Shown: positions 1 through 8,149, numbered from the stretch's first letter. The stretch: DNA of 64,000 nt from Amycolatopsis nalaikhensis (GCF_030264295.1 NZ_CP127173.1:9183501-9247500); one strand, 5' to 3'. Program-made: numbers and translations. The notes: generated by a model from the letters alone, not told the origin.

Positions 1-1142
1 CCCGGCCGCCCGCGCCCGGGAGCGAAGGGGCCGCCGTCCTGGCCGAGTTCGGGTGGGTGTTCCGGCACGCGGCGGTGCCGCCGGACGTCGGCGGGTTCCC
101 GCGCGGCCCGGTGGACGCCGACGATGCCGCCGCCGACCAGGCCGAGGCCCTGCTCGAGCCGATCGCGCGGGAGCTGGCCCGGCTCGGCCCGCCCGGCTGG
201 GAGTGGTTCTCCGCGGAGTTCTCCGTGACTGTTTCCGCCGACGTCGCCCGGGTGCGGTTCCGGACCGGCGACCGGTCGGAGGCCGTTCCGGTGCCGCGGG
301 CGGTGGTCGACCTGGTGCGCGCCCAGCGGGCCGTTGCGGCGCGGATGCCGTCCGGGCCGTGGTGGCGGCTGCTGGTGACCGGCAGCGACCTCGGCGAAAC
401 CACCGCCGACTACGACTACGGCGTCGAGCCGTTCCCCGGCGACCAGCTCCTCGCTCCCGGCCACTACCGCAACGACGTCGTGGCCCATCCGCGCCCGGCG
501 CTGCCCGTCTGGCTGGCCGGGTACATCGCGGGGCCCGCCGCGCAGGGCCGCCCACCGAGCCGGGCCGCCGACGACGCGGCCGCCGGCCGGCCCGCGGTCG
601 CCGCCGCGGACCTCCCGCCGCTCGGCGACCTCTGGACTCGCTGGGCCGTGCTCGCGGCGGTGTCGGCCGGCCTCGGAGAGGAGCAGGGCCCCCGCATCCG
701 CCCCGGCTCGGCGTCGTACGAAGACGCGGCCCGCAACGGCTCGACGCTGTACGTGCTGCCCGGGAACCGCGCGGTGCTCTCGGGCGGGCGCTGGAACTCC
801 CCGCTGCTCGACGCCGCCTACAACGGCGGCGGGCCGCTGCCGGACCTGTTCACCGGGGCCCCGGCCTGGGTGACCGACAGCGTCCTCGACGAGCGTGGCC
901 GCCGTGGCCTGCTGACGTTCTGCTTCTGGTGGACCGGCGACCGGTGGTACCGCGGCGAAACGGACACGTCCGGCGAACTCGGCGTCGCTCTGCCTCCGTT
1001 CCGGCCGCTGCCGCTGCTCGAAGTCGCGGCCCGCCGCTCCGTGACGCTGGAGGACATCGCCGACCACTTCGCCGAGGGCCCGGCGGCGGACCTGGACGTC
1101 GCCGCCGACCAGCTCAGCCTCGCGGGACTGCTCGAGCTGTGA
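1..1142 (+). CDS. Hypothetical protein, 5' end outside the window
   Basis: The reading frame is open from position 3 to the TGA at 1140-1142. A GTG lies at 57, but the codons before it read as ordinary protein (…GAAVLAEFGW…), so the real start is probably upstream and the gene is truncated by the window edge. The visible part has about 380 residues, is soluble in appearance, and has no signal peptide or membrane segment. Features include an aromatic-rich stretch around WEWFSAEF, an acidic YDYGVEPFPGDQ motif and LPVWLAGYIAG. The family is not identified with confidence; similar YDYG..PFP..QL segments occur, as far as I recall, in actinobacterial proteins carrying TNT-type toxin domains, but no toxin domain is visible here. 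Its stop overlaps the next start (GTGA), so the two are probably translationally coupled. Confidence 0.7.
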   Translation, partial: RPPAPGSEGAAVLAEFGWVFRHAAVPPDVGGFPRGPVDADDAAADQAEALLEPIARELARLGPPGWEWFSAEFSVTVSADVARVRFRTGDRSEAVPVPRAVVDLVRAQRAVAARMPSGPWWRLLVTGSDLGETTADYDYGVEPFPGDQLLAPGHYRNDVVAHPRPALPVWLAGYIAGPAAQGRPPSRAADDAAAGRPAVAAADLPPLGDLWTRWAVLAAVSAGLGEEQGPRIRPGSASYEDAARNGSTLYVLPGNRAVLSGGRWNSPLLDAAYNGGGPLPDLFTGAPAWVTDSVLDERGRRGLLTFCFWWTGDRWYRGETDTSGELGVALPPFRPLPLLEVAARRSVTLEDIADHFAEGPAADLDVAADQLSLAGLLEL

Positions 1143-1708
1143 AGGTCACGTTCGCCGAGGACCACGTGTGTTTCGAGTGGTACCCCTTCCGCGGCGCCAC
1201 GGTCTACCGCGCGGGCGCCGTCCCGATCGCGCGGATCCGCGACGCCGACTGGCACGCGATCCGGCCGGAACTGCGCACCCGGCGCGGCGAGACGTTGTTC
1301 GTCCCGCGCGAGCAGAGCGGCGAGCTGGCGGAGTTCTGCCACCGCACGGGCATCCCCGAGGTGCGGCGCGCGGACGTCTGGGCGGACCTGCTCGAGCCGT
1401 TCCTCGACACGGAGTTCGGCGCCGAAGCCGAGCGGGCGACCCTGGGGAGGCTGCACGCCGCCGGGCTGCCGTCGGCCGAGGTGGCGCGGATCCGGGCGAG
1501 GATCACCCCGCTGATGGAGGCGTACAACTTCGACAGCATGCTGTGGGAGTGGGCGTACTTCGGGTTGTACGACCTGCTGCAGGCGGTGAACGGGCCGCTG
1601 GTGGCCCCGGCGGTCCGGGCCACGGCGGGTGACCCGGCCGAGGTCTACGCGTGGGCGATGCGGATCGCCGACGACGCCTGTATCGTCCGGCGGCCACCCG
1701 CCGACTAA
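1139..1708 (+). CDS. Hypothetical protein coupled to the preceding gene
   Basis: A 189-aa protein starting at the GTG that overlaps the previous TGA by 4 bp; this is the natural start because the frame upstream is the arginine-rich shadow of gene 1. The protein begins VKVTFAEDHVCFEWYPF and is mixed alpha/beta with no signal peptide or membrane helix. A stretch near the middle (RTRRGETLFVPREQSGEL…) and a hydrophobic C-terminal half (LMEAYNFDSMLWEWAYFGLYDLLQ) are the only notable features. I do not recognise the family. The tight overlap with gene 1 indicates the two products act together or are stoichiometric partners; that is inference. Confidence 0.65.
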   Translation: MKVTFAEDHVCFEWYPFRGATVYRAGAVPIARIRDADWHAIRPELRTRRGETLFVPREQSGELAEFCHRTGIPEVRRADVWADLLEPFLDTEFGAEAERATLGRLHAAGLPSAEVARIRARITPLMEAYNFDSMLWEWAYFGLYDLLQAVNGPLVAPAVRATAGDPAEVYAWAMRIADDACIVRRPPAD

Positions 1709-1713
1709 CGGAC

Positions 1714-2634
1714 GTGGACCGTGATCACCCGGATACCGGACGTTCCCGGCGGCGCGTGGCCGTGCTGCTGGCCGCGGCCGCCGTCGCCGCCCTCGTCGCG
1801 GCGTTGTTCGTCCGCGGCGCCCTCTCGTGGACCGGCCTGCTCGACTGGCTCGGCAGCTGGTGGCTCGTGCTGCTCGCCGGGGCGCTGGCCGTCGCCGCCG
1901 CGACCGTGGCCTGGCGCGGCCGCACCGCTGCGTCACCGGCGCCGGAAGCCGAGCCGCGGGAAGGCCGCTGGTCGCGGGTCAGCACGCTCGTCACGGCGTT
2001 CACCGCGCTCGGCGCGCTGGTCTTCACCGCGCTGTCCCTCGGCGCGACGCGGGACCAGCTCGGGATCGCCGAGCAGGGCCAGCTCACCGACCGCTACACC
2101 AAGGCCGTCGACCAGCTGAGCGCCGACCACCTGCAGGCGCGGCTGGGCGGCATCTTCGCGCTGGAGCGCCTGGCCACGGACTCGCCGCGGGACCAGCAGA
2201 CGATCGTCGAGGTGCTGGCCGCGTTCATCCGCACCACCAGCCCCCGGACCGGCCCGTGCCCGAAGACCCCACCGGACGTCGAGGCCGCGTTCCTGGTGAT
2301 AACCCGGCGGAACGTGGCCCGCGAAGCGAAGAACGCCTTCGCCGCCAACCTCGGCGAAACCTGCCTCACCGGGGTCCACGCCCCCTACGCCGACCTGACC
2401 CACCTGCTCCTGATCAAGGCGGACCTGTCCGGTTCGGACCTGGCCGGGGCCAAGGGCCAGCTCACCAACCTCAGCGACGCGAAGCTGACCGGCGCCGACC
2501 TCGACGGTGCCGACCTGAGCCACAAGCGGCTCACGGGCGTCGATCTCACCGGCGCCCGCCACGACACCGCGACCAAGACCGACGGCGCGGACTACGACGC
2601 GTCGACCACCGGTGCCTGGTGGCCGCGTTCCTGA
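1714..2634 (+). CDS. Membrane-anchored pentapeptide-repeat protein
   Basis: About 306 aa from a GTG at 1714, five bases after the previous stop; an upstream in-frame ATG at 1651 would lie inside gene 2 and is less likely. The N-terminal third carries three hydrophobic segments (RRVAVLLAAAAVAALVAALF; WWLVLLAGALAVAAATVAW; LVTAFTALGALVFTALSL). A helical stretch (QLTDRYTKAVDQLSADHLQARLGGIFALERLA) follows, typical of actinobacterial membrane pentapeptide proteins. The C-terminal 80 residues contain A(D/N)LXX-type repeats (KADLSGSDLAGA, AKLTGADLDGADLS), which fold as a right-handed quadrilateral helix. The biochemical role is unknown for this subgroup. Its 3' end overlaps the convergent glyoxalase-like gene by 43 bp. 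Confidence 0.8.
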   Translation: MDRDHPDTGRSRRRVAVLLAAAAVAALVAALFVRGALSWTGLLDWLGSWWLVLLAGALAVAAATVAWRGRTAASPAPEAEPREGRWSRVSTLVTAFTALGALVFTALSLGATRDQLGIAEQGQLTDRYTKAVDQLSADHLQARLGGIFALERLATDSPRDQQTIVEVLAAFIRTTSPRTGPCPKTPPDVEAAFLVITRRNVAREAKNAFAANLGETCLTGVHAPYADLTHLLLIKADLSGSDLAGAKGQLTNLSDAKLTGADLDGADLSHKRLTGVDLTGARHDTATKTDGADYDASTTGAWWPRS

Positions 2635-3092
2635 ACCACCCACGTGTTGCCGTCGGGGTCGGCGAAGTCGAAGAAGCTCGCGTAGTCCCGCCGGTCCGGG
2701 TCCACGCCGGGCGCGAAGTCGCCCTGCCAGTCCGCGGACTTCTTGTGCCGCACCGCTCCCACCGCCACCCCGCGCTCCGCCAGCTCCCGGTGGGCCGCGA
2801 CGATGTCGTCGACGACGAGGTAGCCGCCGCGGGCCGAGCCCGGTTCGGCGTCGGTCAGGCCGACCCCCAGCTGGATCGACGCCGCCGAGCCGGGCGGGGT
2901 CAGCTGGACGACGCGGAACGCCGCGTTCGGCCGGTAATCCACGTCCAGCGCGAAACCCAGCTGCTCGGCGTAGAACCGCGCCGCGCGGTCGACGTCGCTG
3001 ACGGGAAGCGTGACGACCTCCAGCCGAAAGGGCCGGGGGACGTAGATCGACGGCACCGCCCCGACTTCCGGGGTGACTGCTCCTGCGTACAT
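2592..3092 (-). CDS. VOC family (glyoxalase/bleomycin-resistance-like) protein
   Basis: A 166-aa single-domain protein of the vicinal oxygen chelate superfamily. It opens with a beta strand leading into the helix DVDRAARFYAEQLGF and ends with FDFADPDGNTWVVQE, the usual VOC start and end signatures. The start ATG at 3092-3090 follows an AAGGAA-type leader, and the gene lies 20 bp downstream of the frameshifted SDR, so they are probably co-transcribed. Family members bind divalent metal and act as lyases, dioxygenases or resistance proteins; the substrate cannot be read from sequence. The frame of this gene happens to be continuous with the 5' part of the SDR after that gene's frameshift, giving a misleading 409-aa open frame. 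Confidence 0.85.
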   Translation of the reverse strand: MYAGAVTPEVGAVPSIYVPRPFRLEVVTLPVSDVDRAARFYAEQLGFALDVDYRPNAAFRVVQLTPPGSAASIQLGVGLTDAEPGSARGGYLVVDDIVAAHRELAERGVAVGAVRHKKSADWQGDFAPGVDPDRRDYASFFDFADPDGNTWVVQERGHQAPVVDAS

Positions 3093-3112
3093 GGCTGTTC
3101 CTTCCGAATGGG

Positions 3113-3821
3113 TCAAACGAGGGGTTCGCCGCCGTCGACGCCGAGGGACACCCCGGTCAGGAAGGTGCTGCTCAGCGCGAAGACGACGGCTTCGGCGATT
3201 TCTCCGGGGCGCCCGACGCGGCGAGCGGGGCTGGTGGCCGCGCGGGCGGCGAACAGTTCGGCCTTCTTCCGCTCTCCCAGCGCGTCGTAGGCGCCCGTGT
3301 CGACCGTGCCGGGTGACACGGCGTTCACCCGGATCGGCGCGAGCTCGACGGCGAGGCCGCGGGTCAGCGCGTCGACCGCGGCGTTGGTGGCGCCGACGGC
3401 GAGCATGCCGGCGGCGGGGCTTGCGCGCCGAGGAGCCGGAGAAGAGGACGAACGAGCCGTCTTCGGGCATCCGCGGCGCGAAGTGCCGGGCCAGCAGGAG
3501 CGGGCCGAGCACCTTGACGTCGAACGACCGGAGCACGGTGTCGTGGTCGAGGTCGCCGACCGCGCCGCGAGCCCGGGCCGAGGCCGTCGAAACGACGTGG
3601 TCGACCCGGCCGAGCCGGCCGGCCAGCGCGGCGACGGAGGTTTCGTCGGTGAGGTCGACGGCGGCGGCCGTGACGCCGGGGTCGTCGTAGGCCGCGGCCA
3701 GCGCCCGCTCGTCGCGGCCGGCGACCACGACGGTGGCCCCGGCCGCGCGGACGGCTTCCGTCACGGCCTTGGCGATGCCGCTGCCCCGGCCCACCACGAG
3801 CACGGTGCGGTCCGTCAGCAC
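3113..3821 (-). pseudogene. Short-chain dehydrogenase (SDR) with an internal frameshift
   Basis: The N-terminal half reads from a GTG at 3821 (VLTDRTVLVVGRGSGIAKAV…, an SDR nucleotide-binding loop). Translation leaves the family pattern after SSARKP; the rest continues in another frame as AAGMLAVGATNAAVDAL…RVNAVSPGTVDTGAY…GVDGGEPLV. One extra base in the four-G run at 3416-3419 (plus strand) explains the break exactly, and removing it restores a protein of about 235 aa. The usual YxxxK catalytic motif is replaced by V-x-x-x-N in VGATNAAV, so even the repaired protein may not be a classical dehydrogenase. The start lies one base after the stop of the DUF427 gene, forming a unit with it. True decay and a homopolymer sequencing error cannot be told apart here. 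Confidence 0.8.
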
Positions 3822-3822
3822 G

Positions 3823-4698
3823 TCAGTTCCTCTCCGGGACGCGCAGCCGCAGCTCGTCGGGGTCGAGGCCCCGGTCGATGCCGTGCGGGGTGACGGTCTG
3901 ACCCGGTTCGACGGCCAGCTTCCGGCCGTCGAGGGTCACGTCGACGACGTCCGGCTCGAACGACACGAACCCGGACACGCGCTCGACCTCGGGCCACGCC
4001 TCGGGGTACGACCAGGCGGCGCGCTTGGCGTCGCCGATGTCGAAGTAGCCGGCCAGGCCCTTGTACGGGCAGAACGTCTCGCCCTCGACCGGGTTCAGCG
4101 CGGTGAGGTCGATGTCCTCGCGCGGCACGTACCAGCGCGGCGCGAAGCCCGACTCGTAGAGCACCACCGGCCGCCGGGTCTCGGCGACGACGCGGTCGCC
4201 GTCGCGCACGACCAGGTGCCGCGAGGTCTGCCGGATGTCGATGCGGTGGTACGGGTCGGCCGCGTGCCCGACGATCCGCTCGTCCTCCTCGTAGAAGGCG
4301 TCCATCGCCCGCCAGGCGAAGGCGACGCGGTCGCGCAGGACGTCGGCGTGCCCCGGGAGGCCGGTGTACCGCCAGGCCGCGCGCGGCGCCTCCTGGTCGC
4401 CGGCCCGCACGGTGTACCACTCGGTGGCGCCGAGCTCGCGGTGTGTCGTCGTGCGGTTCTCCGCTGCCAGCACGTCCGCCCGGACGTCGGCGACCGGGAA
4501 GTAGGCCACCGGGTAGCGCCCCGGCTCGTGCAGGAGGACGACGTCCTCGCTGTCGGCGATCCACTCGCCGCCGAACCGCACGCGCATCCGCCGCCGCAGC
4601 GGCTCCGCGAAGAGCATCCGCTCGGGCAGCGGCTGCTCGACCAGGAAGTGCCCCACCGCCCGCGTGGCGAGCGGTCCTTGCTGCCAGGCCAGTCCCAT
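3823..4698 (-). CDS. DUF427 domain protein (tandem domains)
   Basis: A 291-aa protein with two DUF427-like halves. The second half carries the family signature CPYKGLAGYFDIG…AAWSYPEAWPEVERVSGFVSFEP; the first half holds a matching RRMRVRFGGEWIADSEDVVLLHEPGRYPVAYFP strand set. DUF427 proteins are small beta-rich proteins of unknown biochemical function, widespread in actinobacteria. It is the first gene of a minus-strand unit (DUF427, SDR, VOC) and is divergent from the CGNR regulator at 4795. Its ribosome-binding leader is a near mirror copy of that regulator's leader (see 4700-4795), which suggests shared control. Confidence 0.85.
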   Translation of the reverse strand: MGLAWQQGPLATRAVGHFLVEQPLPERMLFAEPLRRRMRVRFGGEWIADSEDVVLLHEPGRYPVAYFPVADVRADVLAAENRTTTHRELGATEWYTVRAGDQEAPRAAWRYTGLPGHADVLRDRVAFAWRAMDAFYEEDERIVGHAADPYHRIDIRQTSRHLVVRDGDRVVAETRRPVVLYESGFAPRWYVPREDIDLTALNPVEGETFCPYKGLAGYFDIGDAKRAAWSYPEAWPEVERVSGFVSFEPDVVDVTLDGRKLAVEPGQTVTPHGIDRGLDPDELRLRVPERN

Positions 4699-4699
4699 C

Positions 4700-4795
4700 T
4701 CGTGCTCCTAACCTCTATGAGCGACTTTGATAGTTAGACATGGAAGCACTCCGCCTGTAACCTGTCAACAGTGAGTTTGGAGGTTAGGTGCACGA
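4700..4795. promoter_or_regulatory. Divergent control region with mirrored 16-bp leaders
   Basis: The segment between the DUF427 and CGNR start codons carries a 16-bp inverted repeat, 15 of 16 matching: the arm at 4780-4795 is GAGGTTAGGTGCACGA and the reverse complement of 4700-4715 is GAGGTTAGGAGCACGA. Each arm contains its gene's Shine-Dalgarno-like GAGG and reaches to, or nearly to, the start codon. Such symmetry is typical of operators bound by a regulator controlling both directions; the adjacent CGNR protein is the obvious candidate (inference). Alternatively the arms could simply be matched translation signals. Confidence 0.55.
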
Positions 4796-5286
4796 TGACT
4801 GACGAGATGCTGCTCGACCTGCTCAACACCACTCCGGTGCGCGACGGGGTGGCCGTAGACGACCTCGCCGGCGCGCGGGCCGGTCGCGAGTGGCTGGGCG
4901 CCCACGACCTGCCCGCCACCGCGGACGAACACCGCGCGCTGCTCGAGGCGCGCTCGGTGCTGCAACGGATCGTGCGCGGCGAGGAAGCCCCCGCGGCGGT
5001 CGCGCGGTTCGTCGAGGGCGTGCGGTACCGGGCGTCCTTGGGCGACGGCGTCGAGTGGACCCTCGACGTGCCGCCGGGCCGGTCCGCCGCCGCGCGGGCC
5101 GTGCTGGCGTGGGACGCGCTGGCCAAGTCGAGCCCCGGCCGGCTGCGGCCGTGCGCCAACCCCGAGTGCCGGTTGTTCCTCATCGACCGCAGCAAGCCCA
5201 ACAGCGCCCGGTGGTGTTCGATGGCCACCTGCGGCAACCGGATGAAGGCCCGGCGCCACCACCAGCGCTCCCGCACCGCGGACTGA
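4795..5286 (+). CDS. CGNR zinc-finger (ABATE-type) regulator
   Basis: About 163 aa from ATG 4795, preceded by GGAGG at 4779-4783; the in-frame GTG at 4771 lies upstream of this Shine-Dalgarno and is rejected. The N-terminal region (LLDLLNTTPVRDG…) matches the ABATE stress-induced domain. The C-terminal region is a CGNR zinc finger: CANPECRLFLIDRSKPNSARWCSMATCGNRMKARRH, with four cysteines (CxxxxC…CxxxxC) and the diagnostic CGNR. Proteins of this family are regarded as transcriptional regulators in actinobacteria. It is divergent from the DUF427 unit and 14 bp upstream of the MOSC/reductase gene, so it probably regulates both. Confidence 0.9.
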   Translation: MTDEMLLDLLNTTPVRDGVAVDDLAGARAGREWLGAHDLPATADEHRALLEARSVLQRIVRGEEAPAAVARFVEGVRYRASLGDGVEWTLDVPPGRSAAARAVLAWDALAKSSPGRLRPCANPECRLFLIDRSKPNSARWCSMATCGNRMKARRHHQRSRTAD

Positions 5287-5300
5287 AGGAGACGATCACC

Positions 5301-6977
5301 ATGGCGCGTTTGGTGTCACTCAACGTCGGGCTGCCGAAGGACGTCTCCTGGCAGGGCCGGACCGTCCACACCGGAATCTTCAAGTATCCGGTCGACGGCC
5401 CGCTGATGGTCCGGCGGCTCAACATCGACGGCGACGGCCAAGGCGACCTGGGCGGTCACGGCGGCGAGAACCGCGCCGTGCTGGTCTACCAGCGCGAGTC
5501 CTACGAGCACTGGCGGAGCTTCCTCGGCCGCGACGACCTCGAAGACGGCCAGTTCGGCGAGAACTTCACCGTCGAGGGCCTGCCGGACGACGAGGTCTGC
5601 GTCGGCGACCGCTACCGCATCGGCGAGGCCGAGTTCGAGGTCACCCAGCCGCGGGTGACGTGCTTCCGCGTCGGCATGCGGCTCGGCGAGCCGCGGATGC
5701 CGTCCCTGCTGGTCGCGCACCACCGGCCCGGCTTCTACCTGCGCGTCATCACCGAAGGCCGCGTCCAGGCGGGCGACGAGATCGTCCGCACCCGCACCGG
5801 CCGCCACGCGATGACGATCGCGGACATCGACGCGCTGCTCTACCTGCCGGACCGCGACCGGGAGGCGCTCCGCAAGGCCGTGGACATCCCGGCGCTCAGC
5901 CCGGGCTGGCAGACGTCGTTCCGCGACCTCCTCGACGCGGCGGCCCCGGCCGAGCCACGCGGGTGGCGCGGGTTCCGGCCGCTGCGCGTCGCCCGGGTCG
6001 TGCCCGAGAGCGCGAGCGTGGCCTCGATCCACCTGGCCGCCGACGACGGCGCCCCGCTCCCCCGGCCGGAGCCCGGCCAGTACCTGACCCTGCGCGTCCC
6101 GGGGGCCGGGAACCCGGCGCCGGTCCGCAGCTACTCGCTGTCGGCGGCGCCGTCGGAGAGCGAGTACCGGATCAGCGTCAAGCGGGATGGCGTGGTGAGC
6201 GGTTACCTCCACACGAGCCTGACGCCGGGCGCGGTCGTCGACGTCGCGGCGCCTCGCGGCGACTTCGTGCTGACCGACGACGACCGGCCCGTGGTGCTGC
6301 TGTCGGCGGGCATCGGCGTCACGCCGGTGCTGGCGATGCTGCACGCGCTCGCCGCCGCCCGGAGCGCGCGGCCGGTCTGGTGGGTGCACACCGCGCGTTC
6401 GGCGGCCGAGCACGCGTTCGCCGCCGAGGCACACCGCTTGCTGGCGAGCCTCCCGCACGGCCGCGAACACGTCCACTACACGTCCGAACAGGGCAGGCTC
6501 ACGGCTTCCGTGCTGTCCACTTTGGATCTGCCGGCCGCTGCGGTGGCCTACCTCTGCGGCCCGGACGCGTTCATGTCGGCGATGCGCGAAGCCCTCGTCT
6601 CGCTGGGCGTCGACCCGGCGAACGTCCACAGTGAACTCTTCGGCACGCTGCCCGCGCTCAACCCGGGCATCACCGGCGCGGTCACGGTGACCCCGCACGC
6701 GCCCGCCGGAGCGGTGGGCACGGGCCCGGCGGTCACGTTCGCCCGCAGCGGGATCACGGTGCCGTGGAACGACGACTACCCGAGCCTGCTGGAGTTCGCC
6801 GAGGCGTGCGACGTGCCGACGCGCTGGTCGTGCCGCGCGGGCGTGTGCCACAACTGCGTGACGCCGGTGCTGTCGGGCAGCGTCCGGTACGACCCGGACC
6901 CGCTCGAGCCACCGGCCCCGGGCGACGCGCTCGTCTGCTGCTCGCGGCCCGGAGAGGACCTGGTCCTGGACCTTTAG
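5301..6977 (+). CDS. MOSC / FAD-NAD(P)H reductase / 2Fe-2S ferredoxin fusion protein
   Basis: A 558-aa protein from ATG 5301. Residues 1-165 form a MOSC domain (LNIDGDGQGDLGGHGGENRAVLVYQ, GENFTVEGL, QPRVTCFRVG with its conserved Cys), followed by the 3-alpha segment (TIADIDALLYLPDRDREALRKA). Residues about 220-320 are an FAD-binding reductase domain with RSYSLS. Residues about 325-440 are the NAD(P)-binding domain (LLSAGIGVTPVLAMLHAL, YLCGPDAFM). The last 90 residues are a plant-type [2Fe-2S] ferredoxin with C511, C516, C519 (CRAGVCHNC) and a later CC. MOSC domains handle molybdenum cofactor or N-hydroxylated compounds (YiiM-type); the fused reductase would supply electrons from NAD(P)H. It follows the CGNR regulator by 14 bp and is probably co-transcribed. 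Confidence 0.92.
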   Translation: MARLVSLNVGLPKDVSWQGRTVHTGIFKYPVDGPLMVRRLNIDGDGQGDLGGHGGENRAVLVYQRESYEHWRSFLGRDDLEDGQFGENFTVEGLPDDEVCVGDRYRIGEAEFEVTQPRVTCFRVGMRLGEPRMPSLLVAHHRPGFYLRVITEGRVQAGDEIVRTRTGRHAMTIADIDALLYLPDRDREALRKAVDIPALSPGWQTSFRDLLDAAAPAEPRGWRGFRPLRVARVVPESASVASIHLAADDGAPLPRPEPGQYLTLRVPGAGNPAPVRSYSLSAAPSESEYRISVKRDGVVSGYLHTSLTPGAVVDVAAPRGDFVLTDDDRPVVLLSAGIGVTPVLAMLHALAAARSARPVWWVHTARSAAEHAFAAEAHRLLASLPHGREHVHYTSEQGRLTASVLSTLDLPAAAVAYLCGPDAFMSAMREALVSLGVDPANVHSELFGTLPALNPGITGAVTVTPHAPAGAVGTGPAVTFARSGITVPWNDDYPSLLEFAEACDVPTRWSCRAGVCHNCVTPVLSGSVRYDPDPLEPPAPGDALVCCSRPGEDLVLDL

Positions 6978-7018
6978 TACGCCCCCATGGTCACCGGGTC
7001 CGCCCCTAGGCTGGCCGG

Positions 7019-8149
7019 GTGCGGATTCTGCTGACGGGGTTGCCGATCAAGTCCCACCTGCTGCCGGTGCTGGCGCCCTTGGCCCGGGCGGCTCGCGAGG
7101 CGGGCCACGAGGTCGCGATCGCGACGGGCGCGGCGGTGGCGTCCGATGTCGAGCGACACGGGGTGCCGGTGGTGGTGCTGCCGGACGTCCTCTCGCCCGA
7201 GGAGGCCGGGAGCCGCCCGGAACTGCGGCCGGTACGGGAGAAGCTGCGGCAGTGGCGCCCGGAGATCAGCGGGCCGCTGGTGGTGCCGGTGTTCGACGAC
7301 GCGATGGCCGCGACGTTCGCCACGAACGTCATCGACGCGCGGTGGCGGCCGGACGTGATCGTCCGCGAGACGAACGAGTACGGCGGGCTCCTGGCGGCGG
7401 AGGTGCTCGGCGTCCCGTCGGCGGTGGTGGACATCGCGCCCCTGATCACGCGGCTGGTCCCGGCGTTCGCGGAGCGGCTGGACGCGTTGCGCGCGAAGTT
7501 CGGAGTGCCGCCGGGCGGATCGGCGGCTGCGCTGACGGCCGGGCTACTGCCGGAGTCGTGGTATCCCCCGGACTCGCGCCCGCCCGGACTCCGTTGTCAT
7601 CGCCTGCCCGAGGCGCCGGTCGCCGCCGGGCCGCGCGTGCTCGCCGCGTTCGGTTCGAACGCGCACCGGTTCCTGGGCCCGTCCCGGTTGCTGTCGATCA
7701 CGGTCGAGGCCTTGGGGGCCCTGGACGTCCCGGCGGTGGTGGCGTTGGGCAGCGACGAGGCGGTGGCGTCGTGGCGCGGACCGCGCCCGGCGAACGTGGA
7801 GCTGGCGGGCTTCGTGCCGCAGCGCGAACTGCTGGGCGGGTGCGACGCGTTCGTGACGCACGCGGGGTTCAGCGGGGTGCGCGAGGCGTTGTCGGCGGGG
7901 GTGCCGATGGTGGCGGTGCCGCTGTTCGCCGACCAGCCGCCGAACGCCGCACGGGTGCACGAACTCGGCGTGGGCGTGCACGTCGAGACGGCGGGCATCA
8001 CCGCGGAGACCCTCGCCGCGGCGGTCTCGCGGGTGCTCACCGAGTCGTCTTTCCGTTCCGCCGCAAGGGAATTCCAGCGGAGCATCGCCGAGCTGCCGCC
8101 GCTCGAGGACGTCGTCACCGAGCTGGCGCGCCGAGGTCGAGCCGCATGA
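7019..8149 (+). CDS. Glycosyltransferase, MGT/UGT (GT1) type
   Basis: A 376-aa protein with a GT-B fold. The N-terminus (MRILLTGLPIKSHLLPVLAPLARAAREAGHEVAIATG) is the acceptor-side Rossmann start. The C-terminal half carries the GT1 donor-binding signature CDAFVTHAGFSGVREALSAGVPMVAVPLFADQPPNAARV. This is the macrolide/natural-product glycosyltransferase layout, transferring a sugar from a nucleotide donor to a small molecule. The length matches the family (about 380-420). No biosynthetic cluster surrounds it, so the acceptor is unknown; such stand-alone enzymes often inactivate antibiotics. It starts at GTG 7019, 41 bp after the MOSC fusion, and overlaps the convergent GNAT gene by 35 bp. Confidence 0.88.
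   Translation: MRILLTGLPIKSHLLPVLAPLARAAREAGHEVAIATGAAVASDVERHGVPVVVLPDVLSPEEAGSRPELRPVREKLRQWRPEISGPLVVPVFDDAMAATFATNVIDARWRPDVIVRETNEYGGLLAAEVLGVPSAVVDIAPLITRLVPAFAERLDALRAKFGVPPGGSAAALTAGLLPESWYPPDSRPPGLRCHRLPEAPVAAGPRVLAAFGSNAHRFLGPSRLLSITVEALGALDVPAVVALGSDEAVASWRGPRPANVELAGFVPQRELLGGCDAFVTHAGFSGVREALSAGVPMVAVPLFADQPPNAARVHELGVGVHVETAGITAETLAAAVSRVLTESSFRSAAREFQRSIAELPPLEDVVTELARRGRAA

Noticed and set aside
53..1708. A 551-aa frame covering both first genes
   Set aside because: Its first 360 residues are an Arg/Pro-rich shadow of the gene ending at 1142; only the part after 1139 is a credible protein.
2592..3821. A 409-aa open frame apparently fusing an SDR N-terminus to a VOC domain
   Set aside because: The middle third is arginine-rich out-of-frame translation, and the true SDR C-terminus lies in another frame over the same DNA; the continuity is caused by the single-base shift at 3416-3419.
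5301..6977. Two separate genes (MOSC protein and ferredoxin reductase)
   Set aside because: The frame is uninterrupted across the junction, with no stop and no ribosome-binding site or start near residue 215.
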